64,000 nt of DNA from Oscheius sp. JU75 (Eukaryota > Nematoda > Chromadorea > Rhabditida > Rhabditidae): the NCBI GenBank assembly GCA_037178855.1, contig JASJZC010000006.1, forward strand, positions 62,001-126,000, written 5' to 3'. Under the pieces are notes generated by a model. The model searched no databases. It was given only the letters and a program-made list of their open reading frames with translations, and was not told the DNA's origin. Positions 22,108-32,632 of this stretch are shown here, piece after piece. The translations under genes and the position numbers were made by a program. The number at the start of each line of letters is the position of its first letter. The stretch's first letter is position 1.

Positions 22108-23930
22108 ATGATTCTGTTGATGCTTTTAGTCAGCTGGCTCGGGCATGAATATATTATACTTCTAGTCGTCGGTCTAATCGGCTACTACTTGTTCAAGTTC
22201 TACAGGAATGTCAGCAGATACCCGAAGGGGCCTTTCCCTCTTCCTTTTATTGGCAATGCGCATCAGGTAAGCTCTGTCACCCTGTCTTTCTGCCTCTGTT
22301 ACTGAGACTCTTTGTTCCAGATAACTCCTTATCACCTGCACGAAGACTTTGAAAGATTCTCCAAGGATTACGGAGATGTCTTCACTATCTTCATCTTCGG
22401 ACAGCCGCTGGTAGTTCTGATGAGGAGCGAGGCTATCAGGGAAGCCATCGTCGTCAAGGGCGAAAACTTTGTCAATCGGACCGGGGAATTTCCGGAAGAC
22501 GTCTTCCAAGTGGTGGAAAATGGCGGTATCATCTTCTCTTCCGGTGACAATTGGCGAGAACAGCGAAGGAACGCTCTTCACATCCTGAGAGATTTCGGCG
22601 TGGGGAGGAATCTAATGGAGGAACAGGTTCACACTCAGTTGGAAGAGTTTATCGACAATATCAGGAGTTTGAAAAATAAGGACAGCGTGGATCTGAACAC
22701 CCCGATACAGGTTGAAACCTTTTTTTAGGGAGTACACTAAATAGTTCAGATTGTGGTCTCCAATGTCATCAACAAGCTCCTTTTCGGCTACAGCTATCCG
22801 CACAACGACTCGGATCGTCTGGTCTCCTACGCCCTAACAATCAACAACCTGTTCTCGGAAATGTTCAAGAGTATGCTCATTCTCGTCTGCCAGATAGTTC
22901 CAGTGGTCAAGAAGATTCCTTTCATTTATCAGAGAGCAGTTGGTAAACATGTGGACAAGATGAACTGGGTAAGTCTCTCTGTCTCTCTGTCGTTCTCTTT
23001 TCGGTTCTTTATGATTTATATTTCTAGTGCCTGGACTTTGTCAAAGAAGACGTCAAGAATTGCCTCAAAGACTACTCGAAAGATGATGAGCCCATCTGTT
23101 TTGCCCAGGCCTACTACCAAAAAATGGACAGCAACGAGTACTTAAAGTATAGTCAGGCCATTAGAGTCAAAGTCTATTCGTTCAGCATGGAAAATCTCTA
23201 TAACGTCTGTGCCGACTTCTTTATGGCCGGCATGGAGACGACCACTCACACTCTTCGCTGGGCTATGCTATATTTGGCAGCAGATCCAGAAATGCAGACA
23301 AAGTTGAGGGCTGAGATTGAGGAAGTTTGCGGAAAGAGACTGCCGTCGTTGAAGGACAAGCCAAAAATGCCATACACAAGTGCGTTCCTGGCTGAACTAC
23401 AGAGAGCCTGCAACCTGATTCCGTTTAATCTTCAGAGGAAGAATACTGAGGTAAAGTCGGTTGGCAGAGAGGCAAAGAGATAAAGAGACAGAAATAGAGA
23501 CCTCTCCGTAAGGAAAACCGCTTTCAGGAAACTGTCATTCAAGGAAAGACCATCCCTGCAGGGACCTGTGTGGTGCCTCAAATCCACAGCATAATGTCTG
23601 ATCCCAAACTCTTCCCAGAGCCCGAAAAAGTCAAGCCCGAACGTTTCTTAAACGAAGACGGCACCTTCAACACGGATCTCGTCAGCAATGTTGTCCCGTT
23701 CGGTCTGGGCAAGCGACAGTGTGCTGGAGAGTCACTAGCCAAGGCTGAACTCTTCCTCGGAGTCACCACATTCTTCCAAAAGTGGGTTTCAGAAGGTGTT
23801 TCGATGTAAGAATAACCATTCCAGATACCGTATCTCGGTTGCTGATGGTCAAGAAACCGACTTGCAGCCGAACTATGGAACGGCACTCTACCCCAAGCCA
23901 CATCTGTACAAACTTGAAGAGGTGAATTGA
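22108..23930 (+). CDS. Cytochrome P450 (CYP2-clan-like microsomal monooxygenase)
   Basis: Haem-thiolate monooxygenase anchored in the endoplasmic reticulum. Exons 22108-22266, 22321-22710, 22750-22968, 23028-23450, 23528-23781, 23825-23930; about 516 residues, normal for the family. N-terminal anchor IILLVVGLIGYYLF, then YPKGPFPLPFIGNAHQ (proline hinge), WREQRRNALHILRDFG (C helix), AGMETTTHTLRWAMLYL (oxygen-binding I helix), ELQR (ExxR), KPERFLNEDG, and the haem loop PFGLGKRQCAGESLA with the Cys ligand. All key residues are present, so it should be active. The pattern is that of nematode CYP33-type enzymes, an inference. AATAAA at 23951. Confidence 0.95.
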
Positions 23931-24001
23931 GAAATACTGCTCTTAATATGCAATAAATGTTTATTCAAAAATGTACATACAGTGAGAAAAGTAGAAGTGC
24001 C

Positions 24002-24497
24002 TCACCCGTTCCGTCTCATCAACTCTTCAAATTTGGTGTCCAGTGGGTTCATAGATGTGGCGAGACTTTTCAAGGTGACCAATAGATTTCGAGCCGTCTC
24101 TCTATTCACGATCCGCTCAGCTCTTTTCTCGAACCGTTTTTGGAAAATGATGTGGACGATGATGAAGCGGATGACGAAGGCCAGAAAGAGGAGTAGGATA
24201 AAAATACAAACTCCGCACAGGAGCGCTAACAAGATTTTCTGTCCCCGGGTGAATCTTCGACTGGAGCTTGGTCGTTTCGGTGTGAATTTGCTCGGGTTCT
24301 TCCAGGACCTCACCTATCGTTTAACTTAGACAAAACAGCTCGAAACTTACTGCAGGTTTCGGGTCAGAATCCTGAGTCACAACCAGAGCTGAAGGAATTT
24401 CAATACTGAAGCTAGGATTGGTGACACTGGCATATTCATTAGAAGTTGTCTCAGTATTAGCCGAAACTGCAGAGTCGGGAGAGGGGGAAGAGTCCAT
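24002..24497 (-). CDS. Uncharacterised single-pass membrane protein with charged C-terminal domain
   Basis: Exons 24497-24351 and 24313-24002, phase 0; 152 residues. An acidic Ser/Thr-rich N-terminal part (MDSSPSPDSAVSANTETTSN) is followed by a basic stretch KFTPKRPSSSRRFTRGQK, one long helix ILLALLCGVCIFILLLFLAFVI and an amphipathic basic C terminus (FQKRFEKRAERIVNRETARN). The positive charge before the helix suggests N-in orientation. TATATAAAT-like element 24535-24543 lies about 40 bases upstream. Ends 72 bases from the end of the convergent P450 gene. Confidence 0.75.
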
Positions 24498-24534
24498 TTT
24501 TAGAACAATGGACAATGGAAATGACCACCTGCTG

Positions 24535-24543
24535 TATTTATAT
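24535..24543 (-). promoter_or_regulatory. TATA-like element
   Basis: Minus-strand ATATAAATA about 40 bases upstream of the start at 24497. Confidence 0.4.
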
Positions 24544-24699
24544 GGGCAGCACTGTGTGGTCACTTGGGGACAAAAATAAACACAAGGTTTTAGAGCAAAT
24601 ATACAGAGAGATAGAGAGACAGAGAGGCAGAGAGACGGGGAGATAGAGAAGCAGGGAAACAGAGAGACAGATATAAATGCACAGAGAAACAGAGAGGCA

Positions 24700-25160
24700 A
24701 AGAGATACCTGTCCATTTTGGATCAGGCCCCTGAATTTCGTAAATACCTGCCGAAGTTGGACTCTTTGATCCTGTCTCTGTTCCAATCTATGACTGATGT
24801 TTGAGAGCACCTTCTTGCCTGTTTGCGACAAGGTCCTAATTGCTTTGAGAGACGAAAATTTTGACAAAATTATAGTAGTTATTGAGAAGATAGGCAGAGC
24901 GACAGAAAGATTAGAGGAGCTGAGTGACTCAAAAAAAATGGGACCTGAAGCTTTCCGAGAAGACGGAAAACAAGAAAAGCAGTTTTTTGCAGGAACCTCC
25001 AGGGATTTCGTCGTGTCACCGGAACTATAGGATGCAGAGGAAGTTCTCTCTCTCTCTCTCTAGGAAACTTGACCGATTAACAAGCTACCAGATTATTTTC
25101 CTCCTCATACGCTACAGTAATGACAAAAAAGTAAGATAATTTGAGGCGTTTCGTCTTGCG
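24700..25160. other. Unresolved possible coding stretch
   Basis: Both strands are open. The plus frame 24797-25030 reads IALRDENFDKIIVVIEKIG and ATERLEELSDSKKM, helix-like. The minus frame 24867-24709 reads MSKFSSLKAIRTLSQTGKK and ends at CAG|GTATCT. They overlap, so at most one is real, and neither has a recognisable partner exon. Confidence 0.25.
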
Positions 25161-26414
25161 CTACTGAGAGCTAGAAGTCTCCATGACAAAAGCATTATTC
25201 AGAACATCAGTACGATTGTTGCAAAACCGCTTTCGGACGTCTTTTCTCAGAGTGGGAGAGCAGACGAGCATGAGGAACGGAGGAGAGAGACAGACGAGTT
25301 GGAAGAAGAACGAATACAGGTAGGTTGGGATGAAAGAGGCATTAGGGACAGCCACAAAGAGCTTAAGTTTAAATTTTTCAGGACTCATGTGCAAATAAAA
25401 CTTACCGAGTTGATGGCGAAGATAGATGTGATGAAAAAGTAGACATGATTGAAGACGACCAGGCGAATTTCCTCGGTTCGAGAACTGTGCTTGTAATAGC
25501 GGAATCGCTGAAGTACGTTCGAACTGTAGGACAGTATACTCACAAGAACAACTCGGGACAAGGTGACGACGTTGCAGGTGAAGGTCAAAAGGATGAAGCC
25601 TATACAGGTGAAGAAGTAGACTATAGGGTCGTTGAACTGGAAGAAGGACAGTTTGTCCACTACCGGTCTCTCTGTTTCTCTGTCTGTCTCACTGTCACCC
25701 TATCTCTTTGTTTCTCCATCTCTCCGTCTCCCTGCTTCCGTGTCTCCTTGTCTACCTGTCTATCCTGTTCCCCTGTTTCCCTATCTTTCTATCTCTGTCT
25801 CTCTATCCCCATGTCTCTCTCTTCCTCACCTTTCGGTCGGGCAACACTGATTCAATTCTGTGCATGTCCGCATAATTGAAGTAGACAAAGGCTGTCTCTG
25901 TCATGGCATCATGCCCAACAGCTATAATCGGCCAAAGAACCGTGATCAAGAAGACGTAGTTGAGTGGAGTTTTCCAGATCTGCAGCGTCCTTACTATTGA
26001 TTCTATGCTGCTGACTCACCGTCTCGTAGGCCAGCTGGAAGAACACGTAGCTGAAGCGGTTGATTGAGAGAAGAAGAATACAGCTAAAGTGGATGTAGTT
26101 GAAGTAGCAGATGCCGGCAGCCAAGACGCTTGAGATTGGCCAGGGAATGTAGGGAAGGACATAGGCAAGAAAGCAGGCACCGCAAGTAGCCAAAGGCAGC
26201 TGCATAGCCATGAAATAGTTGACCCAAGCCAGCGAGTTCTGAACAGATTTTATCGTAGGAATAACTCAGAACTTGCCATAATGACGGTGAAGACCAGAAT
26301 CTTGTAGTAGGACCTCGCATGCGGCTTCGGACTCTTCAACACGGCGATTCCGATAAAGACAGAGAGCGGTGTTGAGACGCAAAAACAGAACAGGCAAAAC
26401 CAGAGCCCGATCAT
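25161..26414 (-). CDS. Serpentine chemoreceptor, class-gamma (Srg)-like
   Basis: Seven-helix receptor, probably a chemosensory GPCR in sensory neurons. Exons 26414-26277, 26238-26020, 25979-25830, 25636-25544, 25507-25406, 25361-25161; phases agree when the first donor is taken as GC (ATG|GCAAGT). Helix 1 MIGLWFCLFCFCVSTPLSVFIG, then RSYYKILVF; helix 3 ends SINRFSYVFFQLAYE (matching NRFTAVFFPFKH of the neighbours); LNYVFLITVLWPIIAVG is helix 4; the last exon has LVCLSPPFLMLVCSPTLRKDVR. A longer N terminus is possible: the frame is open upstream to 26633. More distant from the three receptors that follow than these are from each other. Confidence 0.75.
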
Positions 26415-27279
26415 TTTGATGGGACTCTTTGGTCGCGAGTTCCTGTTGCTCGTCTCCGGCTTCACAAACTGCAAATTGAAGGCCTTGCCGTTACCTGGGA
26501 CGACGGTAATGGCCGGTTTGGAGACAGCGAAGAAGAAGTGGTGGGTGTCTCTGTGAATCAAACGTCGCAAGAAAATTAGTGTTTTTCGCGGTAGCGACTC
26601 GGAGATACCAGAAAGTGCAGAGAAAACATTCACTGTTCTCCCTTATTTGGAAGCTAGTGAGAGAAGAACGAGATTCTTGCAGGCGACAATAAAAGGACTG
26701 TTTCTGCGGGCGGAAGATTAATAGATCTCCAAGAAATGAGGACATTTTGCAGAAGGCAAAACCATGTCTGTGTCTCTCTATGGGACTCATCATTGTGACG
26801 CAGATTCTCTCCGTTGTCTCAAAACTTCCCTCTTTTCACTGTTTTGACCGTGCACACGTATAATTTTCTTACTGTAACTATGCGCACAAGGCATGTTTTG
26901 CCGGTATAAAACTGAAAAACTTATGCAAATTGCCCACTAGCTCGTCCTCCTTCCCTCTATCTCGCGTCTCTGATTTTTGGCTCCAGTCACCACCAGCACT
27001 TTCTGTTTACCCGTACCGTCTCACAGACTCATTACAAGGGTTTACATCTGCCGTCTGCTGAGTGAAAATAGGCAGGGTTCAATTCCGTCCCTGTAAACCC
27101 AGACAAACAGCAGAGACGCAACTGTTCTCAACCTTTTGCCATGTCCATTCTTTCCATCAAAAACTGTTCATAATTACATGATTCTGACAGCTTGACTTGC
27201 TTGTAATTGACCTCAAAATGATAGGTGTTCTTGAAGGACACGATATTGTGACCGAGTCATTATTTCAGAAATCGAGCCG
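26415..27279. other. Intergenic region between divergent receptors
   Basis: No gene seen apart from a possible N-terminal extension of the minus-strand receptor. Contains the tRNA-like hairpin at 27038-27100. Confidence 0.3.
27038..27100 (+). other. tRNA-like inverted sequence with a perfect 9-base-pair terminal stem
   Basis: GGGTTTACA (27038-27046) and TGTAAACCC (27092-27100) are perfect inverted repeats. Just inside the 3' arm is CAGGGTTCAATTCCGTCCCTG, which contains a B-box-like GGTTCAATTCC. TGCC and GGCA could form an inner stem. The D arm and a normal anticodon arm cannot be drawn, so it is not called a tRNA. Confidence 0.4.
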
Positions 27280-28384
27280 ATGGGTGACGAGTACTTCTAC
27301 ATCTCTTGTATAGTGGCTTTGGTCTGTCTGGCTCTGTACTTGGCTACCTGTACCGCTGTTCTGAAAAATCTGAAGACCTTCTCCTCCTCTTACTACAAGC
27401 TCTACGTCTTCTCGTCTGTTGTGGTGAGCTGGGAGAAACTGAGATATCCTGTCCTTCAGAATGTCGTGACCTATTGGAATTCTGTTCTCGCTCTTCGGAT
27501 TCCTCCCTTTACCTGCTACACCTGCGCCTGGGCTCCGATCCTCAACTTCCTAAGCAACACCTTCTTCGCCCGGATGATTGCCTTCGGAATCGGCTATTAT
27601 GGCTTCCTACAGTACACCATCTCGTCCATCATGGCCTTCAACCGCTTTACCGCTGTCTTCTTCCCCTTCAAACACAACAACTTCTGGCACAAGTATCTGG
27701 TACCATTTATCGTGATTACGATTCTCTACCCGTGGATCTTCGAGTTCGATTACCTTGTTTACCCGTCAGTGTTCTTCAAGAATAACATGACTGCAACTTA
27801 TGGACTCAAAGCCTCCGTTGTAGGTTACTGTGGCTTCAGGAAAGATGTATGTTTCAGGTTGGGACAAACTTTCCGGGTTTAATCCGTACGACTGCAACAT
27901 TCAGCGTCTGTTTTGGAGCCTTCATCATCAATGTGGCTCTGAATAGCTGCGTCTTGGTTAAGGTTATCTTGGTAAGTTGCAGAGATACAGAGAAACAGAA
28001 AGGCAAAGAGACAGAGATAAACTTTTCAGCAACGAAAGCGTCTTCTCAAGACCCGAAGCGGCAAGGACGAGCTCCGCCTAGTTCTCCACAACCTTGTCAG
28101 CTTCATCGGCGAAGCATTTGCCTCCCTGGTTACGGTAGCTTGCCATTCCCCCTCGCATCAAGCTCTACTTTCAGTTTATGCTTCTCTTCCCAAACAACGT
28201 CGCCCTGTTCTCACTGGCTATAGAGCTGATACCACCCGCATGTGACTCTGTCAGTCTTTTCTCCCCCATAATCCTGCTCTTCTGCAACACCGAGATTCGC
28301 AAGAAGGTCTTTGGAAAAATCCGGATTAGAGGACAGCAAACGACCATGGTCGTTTCCATTGCCTCAAATGCATCTAACCACTGA
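27280..28384 (+). CDS. Serpentine chemoreceptor, class-gamma (Srg)-like, tandem copy 1
   Basis: Exons 27280-27423, 27460-27819, 27858-27971, 28030-28134, 28175-28384, all phase 0; 310 residues, typical length. Seven hydrophobic segments. Diagnostic pieces: FSSSYYKLYVFSSVVV at helix 2, YYGFLQYTISSIMAFNRFTAVFFPFKH across helix 3 and the second cytoplasmic loop, FGAFIINVALNSCVLVKVIL, and IELIPPACDSVSLFSPIILLF at helix 7. The start follows ATTTCAG by a few bases. Exon lengths are shared with the copy at 31208 (second exon 360 bases in both). Confidence 0.88.
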
Positions 28385-28749
28385 ACCCACCAATAAATGT
28401 TATCTCGTGTGTTGGACTTTGAGCCGAGGCGCCTAGATGCGGTTACACCTGTCTGATTTGATATTGTTCGAAGCTGCTTGAATACAAAATTTTGTCAGCA
28501 AGTTCCTCCGTCTTGCCGTAAAAATATTGAACTCTTACCTTTACCTTTCTTCTCGTAATAGTGTTTCGCGATCTCTATACAAGAATAACTTCAACGTGAT
28601 AGACACCTGACTCCCTAATGACTTCAATGTACTTTAGTGTTCCGCGGAAACTGGAACTAAGCAGCAGGATCTTCATTCCCACTTTCATCCGATCTAGAAA
28701 AGTTCAGAAGCTAGAAACTCATGTTCAACTGACTTCTAGGGAAAAGGAA

Positions 28750-28865
28750 GTAACAGGATCATGTTCAGCGACCTCGAAAACACTAGAATATGTAAAACAA
28801 ACAAAAAATTACCGGCCGAGATCGAACCCTGACCTTTAGTTTACTAAACGAGCGTGTCCATTTTC
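28750..28865. repeat. Foldback element, copy D (left half)
   Basis: GGATCATGTTCAGCGACCTCGAAAAC followed by GAGATCGAACCCTGACCTTTAGTTTACTAAACGAGCG; right half missing. Confidence 0.5.
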
Positions 28866-29234
28866 AACGAATAGCGGTAGTGTGCTAATTTTTTAAAGGT
28901 TTTTCGAAAACGAAAATCCGGGTCCACGTATCTCGAAAAATGTGGCAAAATTCCTTTGACATTTTTCAACTTTGCTTGTTTCCATATATTTTCCGTTTCT
29001 GGTCATTTCTGTTGATAATTTGTGGTTGTTATTTTATCGTTATGCTTTCCAAGCAAAATAGAAACCTCTTTTTTGCATCTTCACTCTCGATCGACGTTCG
29101 CTACCGATGTCGAAGAAGAAGAAGCTCCAACAAGGGACGAATGGTCCATGGACTGGTTCCCGTTCACATTTTGATTCACTCGTATTGTTGTTATTTGTTG
29201 TTATAGAAAAAAACACTGCGGAAATCCAGTACTG

Positions 29235-29310
29235 GACACAACAACGGATTTTCTCGAGACGGTACAGGGCGCTGTTTTCGAGGGCGCTGAAGACGATCTT
29301 GATGTTCTTT
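29235..29310. repeat. Foldback element, copy E (right half)
   Basis: CTCGAGACGGTACAGGGCGCTG and TTTTCGAGGGCGCTGAAGACGATC; left half missing. Confidence 0.5.
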
Positions 29311-29672
29311 TTGCTCTAAAAAACGTTGTAGAGGCAAATTTTTGTGGTGCTTTTCAGATCCCTGTTCTGCTCCCCAACTGACGTGGGTCTTGTTTAGGAA
29401 GAGGTACTCAAAATGGCACACCCTGATGATATGTGAACTGGGACAGCTATCCAACCCTTAACACTAAAATATCGACAATATAAGTTATTCACAAATGTGG
29501 CGTTATACTTGTAGTTAGTTCTATGCTCATCTGAGTCACTCAAAAGATGTTGGATACAGTCATTCATTTCTGCAGAATCTGAATGGGTGATAACAAGCTC
29601 TCTGACGTAGTCAAAGCAGACACTTCCTTGTCTACAGGGTATTTTTAAACGGATTATTTTTTTTTTTAGAAA

Positions 29673-30668
29673 ATGATAGCTGTGCCGCCAACTGTAGCTC
29701 CGGATTGGTACCACTACGGTTCCTTGACAGTCGCTCTTCTGGCTACTATACTCTACGTTGCAAGCAGTGTTATTATTGTGAGACATGACAGGACTTTCTC
29801 GTCTTCTTACTACAAGATGTATGTACTGTGTGCTGTAGTGGTGAGTTCGGAAAGAGACACAGGAAGACAGAGATACAGAAATAGAGAGCCAAAGAGACAA
29901 AGAAAACGAGAGACAGATATCATTTCAGAACACCGTTTTGGAACTCTGTCGTCGCCCACCGACTACCCGTCCGGACATGTTTCGAATGTCTTTTTGCCTC
30001 AGTTTTTGACTCTCTCGGAAGCTCATTCCCCGAGAAAATCCTCTACATACTCCTTAGACACTGCGGATTTCTACAGTACATGATCGAGTTTTCCATGAGT
30101 TTCAACAGATTCACCGCGCTGCTTATGCCTTTCAGACATGCGAAGGTACGCCCTCTTTATCACTTGCTTTACGGCCTTTTTACTGTGTTTAGGAATGAAC
30201 TTGTATGTACTCTACAGAGTCACCTATGTTAGTTTTCAAAAAGCTTCCCTGTATGCGGCTTTTTCAGAAAAGAAAAATTGTACTGAAGCTCACTGGAGAA
30301 AAAGATGAATTACGGCTAGTTTTTTACAATCTTGTCAGTTTTGTCGCAGTCTTTCAGCACACTCGCTACAGTAAGTCTGTCTCTCTGTCTCTGCCTCTTT
30401 TGATCTCCTGTATCTGTTACGAATACTGACTAATTCGAGAAAAGATATCTTTTCATCTCAACAAAACATCTAATTTCAGTGCCTGCTCCTCTTCCCGAAC
30501 ATGATCGTGACCATCGCAGGAGTCTCGATAGTTCTTCTCTTCTGCGATATCGTCAGTCTTCTCTCCCCCTTTGTCCTACTCTGTTGTAACGAAGAAATTG
30601 GAAACAAACTTTTTGCCTCATCCAGAAAAAACTCGGATATTGTTATCTATATCCAGTTAGCCTCCTAA
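29673..30668 (+). pseudogene. Broken class-gamma-like chemoreceptor, tandem copy 2
   Basis: First exon 29673-29840 is normal (SSVIIVRHDRTFSSSYYKMY). The second exon begins at 29939 in phase 0 but the receptor frame (FWNSVVAHRLPVRTCFEC) is reached only after a one-base shift within the first few bases; the unshifted frame stops after 26 codons. The receptor frame continues through FNRFTALLMPFRHAK and then jumps to FITCFTAFLLCLGMNLY, so the region that encodes helices 4-5 in the sister copies (about 100 residues) is missing. The later part KRKIVLKLTGEKDELRLVFY is recognisable but shortened, while the last exon (LLLFPNMIVTIAGVSIVLLF) is open. Two independent defects argue for a pseudogene, unless unusual splicing rescues it. 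Confidence 0.7.
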
Positions 30669-31207
30669 GTTGGCTTCATCCCCATAAACATATAGCTTGA
30701 ATTGTGTTCAAAGCAGTGACATCTGTTGGTTGAATTACTGAAGAAAAAGCCCGCGGCCTATAGCGGAAGAAATATTTCTTCAACTAATTTGTTTTCACGG
30801 GAAGGTGCAAAGATCGGGCGTTTTCCATGCTGGAAGTGGCGACAGCTTACGACGGCAGCATTGATACTTCCTTCTCTGTCTCTGTCAAAATCTTTGATAA
30901 TTACTTCTGATGTCTTTGTGCTTCACACGGGAGAGCGCATCTAGGAAATGAGCCAGTGGGAGCATTTTCAGTAGCACACAGTGTGAAAAGCAATCAACAT
31001 AACTCGACTTAGCCCTCGAACAAATCACCTGTCCCAATTTCTCAGAAGCCACATGCAGGATTTACGTTGAAACTTACCTCTTCCCTTTTACTTTCATCCC
31101 GTTTTAAACAACTTTTTCACTAAATTTTATGTTCAGGTAGGGAATTAGGCGGACGGCTGTGGTCAGGCAAGTCTCCCTGTCTAATCTTGGTCTACTATAA
31201 ACGAGAA

Positions 31208-32604
31208 ATGGATACCTACATCTACGTCTCTTTCATCTTTGCCCTATTTTCCATGATATTGTACGGGCTTACTGTCACGCTCATTTTGCGGGACATTAAA
31301 GTATTTTCGTCCTCATACTTCAAAATTTATATTTTCTCCTCTGTAGTGGTAAGTCAAAATTCTGCCTCTCGGTCAGTGTCTTTTTGTCTCTCGGTCTCTC
31401 TTCCTCTGTGGCTCTGTCTCTTTGTCGCTCTATCTCTCTGTCCCTCTCTGTCTCTCCCTTTCTCTCTGACTCTATCACCCATCTTCCAGAACATCATAAC
31501 CTACTGGAATTCCGTCATAATTGTTCGAATGCCCAATCAGACCTGCTTCGACTGTTTCCTCTCCACTTTCTACGACTTCTCGTCTGTTTCCTTCCTCACA
31601 AGTTTCATTGTTTTCGGAATTGGCTACTACGCCTACCTACAGTACACCTCCTCGACTCTTCTGGCTCTCAACCGCTTCACAGCCGTCTTTTTCCCTTTCA
31701 AACACTCCAAAATCTGGGCCAAAGCCCTTCTACCTGTCTTACTGATAACTATATTCTACCCACTAATTTTCCAATACGAATACCTTCTCTACGAATCGTA
31801 TCTCTACAGAAACAATGCAACACAGATGTATGCTTATGGAATCACCGTGGTAGGGGTATTTCCTCACAAAAATTGGTAGGTTTGCAGCCTCTTCCCTCTC
31901 CAAGAAGAACGATCGGTCTCTTTTCCTGCTGCTTTGGAGCCTTCCTGATCAACGTTGTCTTGAATTCTTGTGTGCTCTACAAGATCATCTACGTAAGTTT
32001 CCGGAACTTATTGGACCATGGAAGTCTAGAAATGGCTATTTCTGGTCGCACTAGAAGGTGAAGTTGGTGTTGTATTACACGGAAACAGAGCACCTGTAAA
32101 AATAGAAGTAACTGATTTGATATTCTTTCAAATTAGTTTCATACCCGGGAATGTCATCAGCTAAGTCTTGTTATGGTTGGACCCATACTGTCTCTTTATC
32201 TCTCCCTCTCTCTCTATCTTTCTGTCTCGCTGTCTACTTCGATACCTAACTTTCAGCAACGAAGCCGAATACTGAAGCAGAAAGGAGGCAAGATGGAAGT
32301 GACTCTCGTCATCCACAATCTGATCAGTTTCTTTGGAGAGGCTTTTGCTTCCGTTGTCACAGTAAACTTCCTGTCCTTTATTCAAAACTCTGAACTTTAG
32401 TTTATGCTTCTTTTTCGAGATGTTCCTTCGGTCTATTCGGTAGCACTGAACCTGGTTCCATACACGTGCGACGCTGTGAGTCTCCCATCGGCTCTGATTC
32501 TGGTTATTTGCAATCAAGACCTAAGAACAAAGATTCTGGGAATGTTCTACACGAAGAAGGAAATCAGGATAGTTTCAATAACCAATAGTTCTCCAAACTT
32601 GTAG
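31208..32604 (+). CDS. Serpentine chemoreceptor, class-gamma (Srg)-like, tandem copy 3
   Basis: Exons 31208-31348, 31490-31849, 31888-31992, 32257-32361, 32401-32604, all phase 0; about 304 residues. Matches copy 1 throughout: FSSSYFKIYIFSSVVV, YYAYLQYTSSTLLALNRFTA, FGAFLINVVLNSCVLYKIIY, LNLVPYTCDAVSLPSALILV. The exon-3 acceptor is uncertain (TTGGTAG or TTTGCAG, eight bases apart); TTTGCAG keeps frame. Its first intron is a long (CTCTGTCT)n tract that stays open in frame. Confidence 0.85.
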
Positions 32605-32632
32605 TAAACATACAATGCACAACAATTTGCGA

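Larger units (their letters stand above)
28385..29672. other. Intergenic region with foldback repeat pieces
   Basis: No gene seen. A plus frame at 28940-29206 is rich in F, L, I and R and has no partner exon. Two partial copies of the tRNA-head foldback element are listed separately. Confidence 0.35.

Noticed and set aside
24797-25030. Plus-strand frame with helix-like composition
   Set aside because: Overlaps an equally good minus-strand frame, and no phase-compatible partner exon was found on either strand; left as unresolved.
27038-27100. Selenocysteine tRNA
   Set aside because: Length is 63 bases, and neither the long D stem nor a TCA anticodon arm can be drawn.
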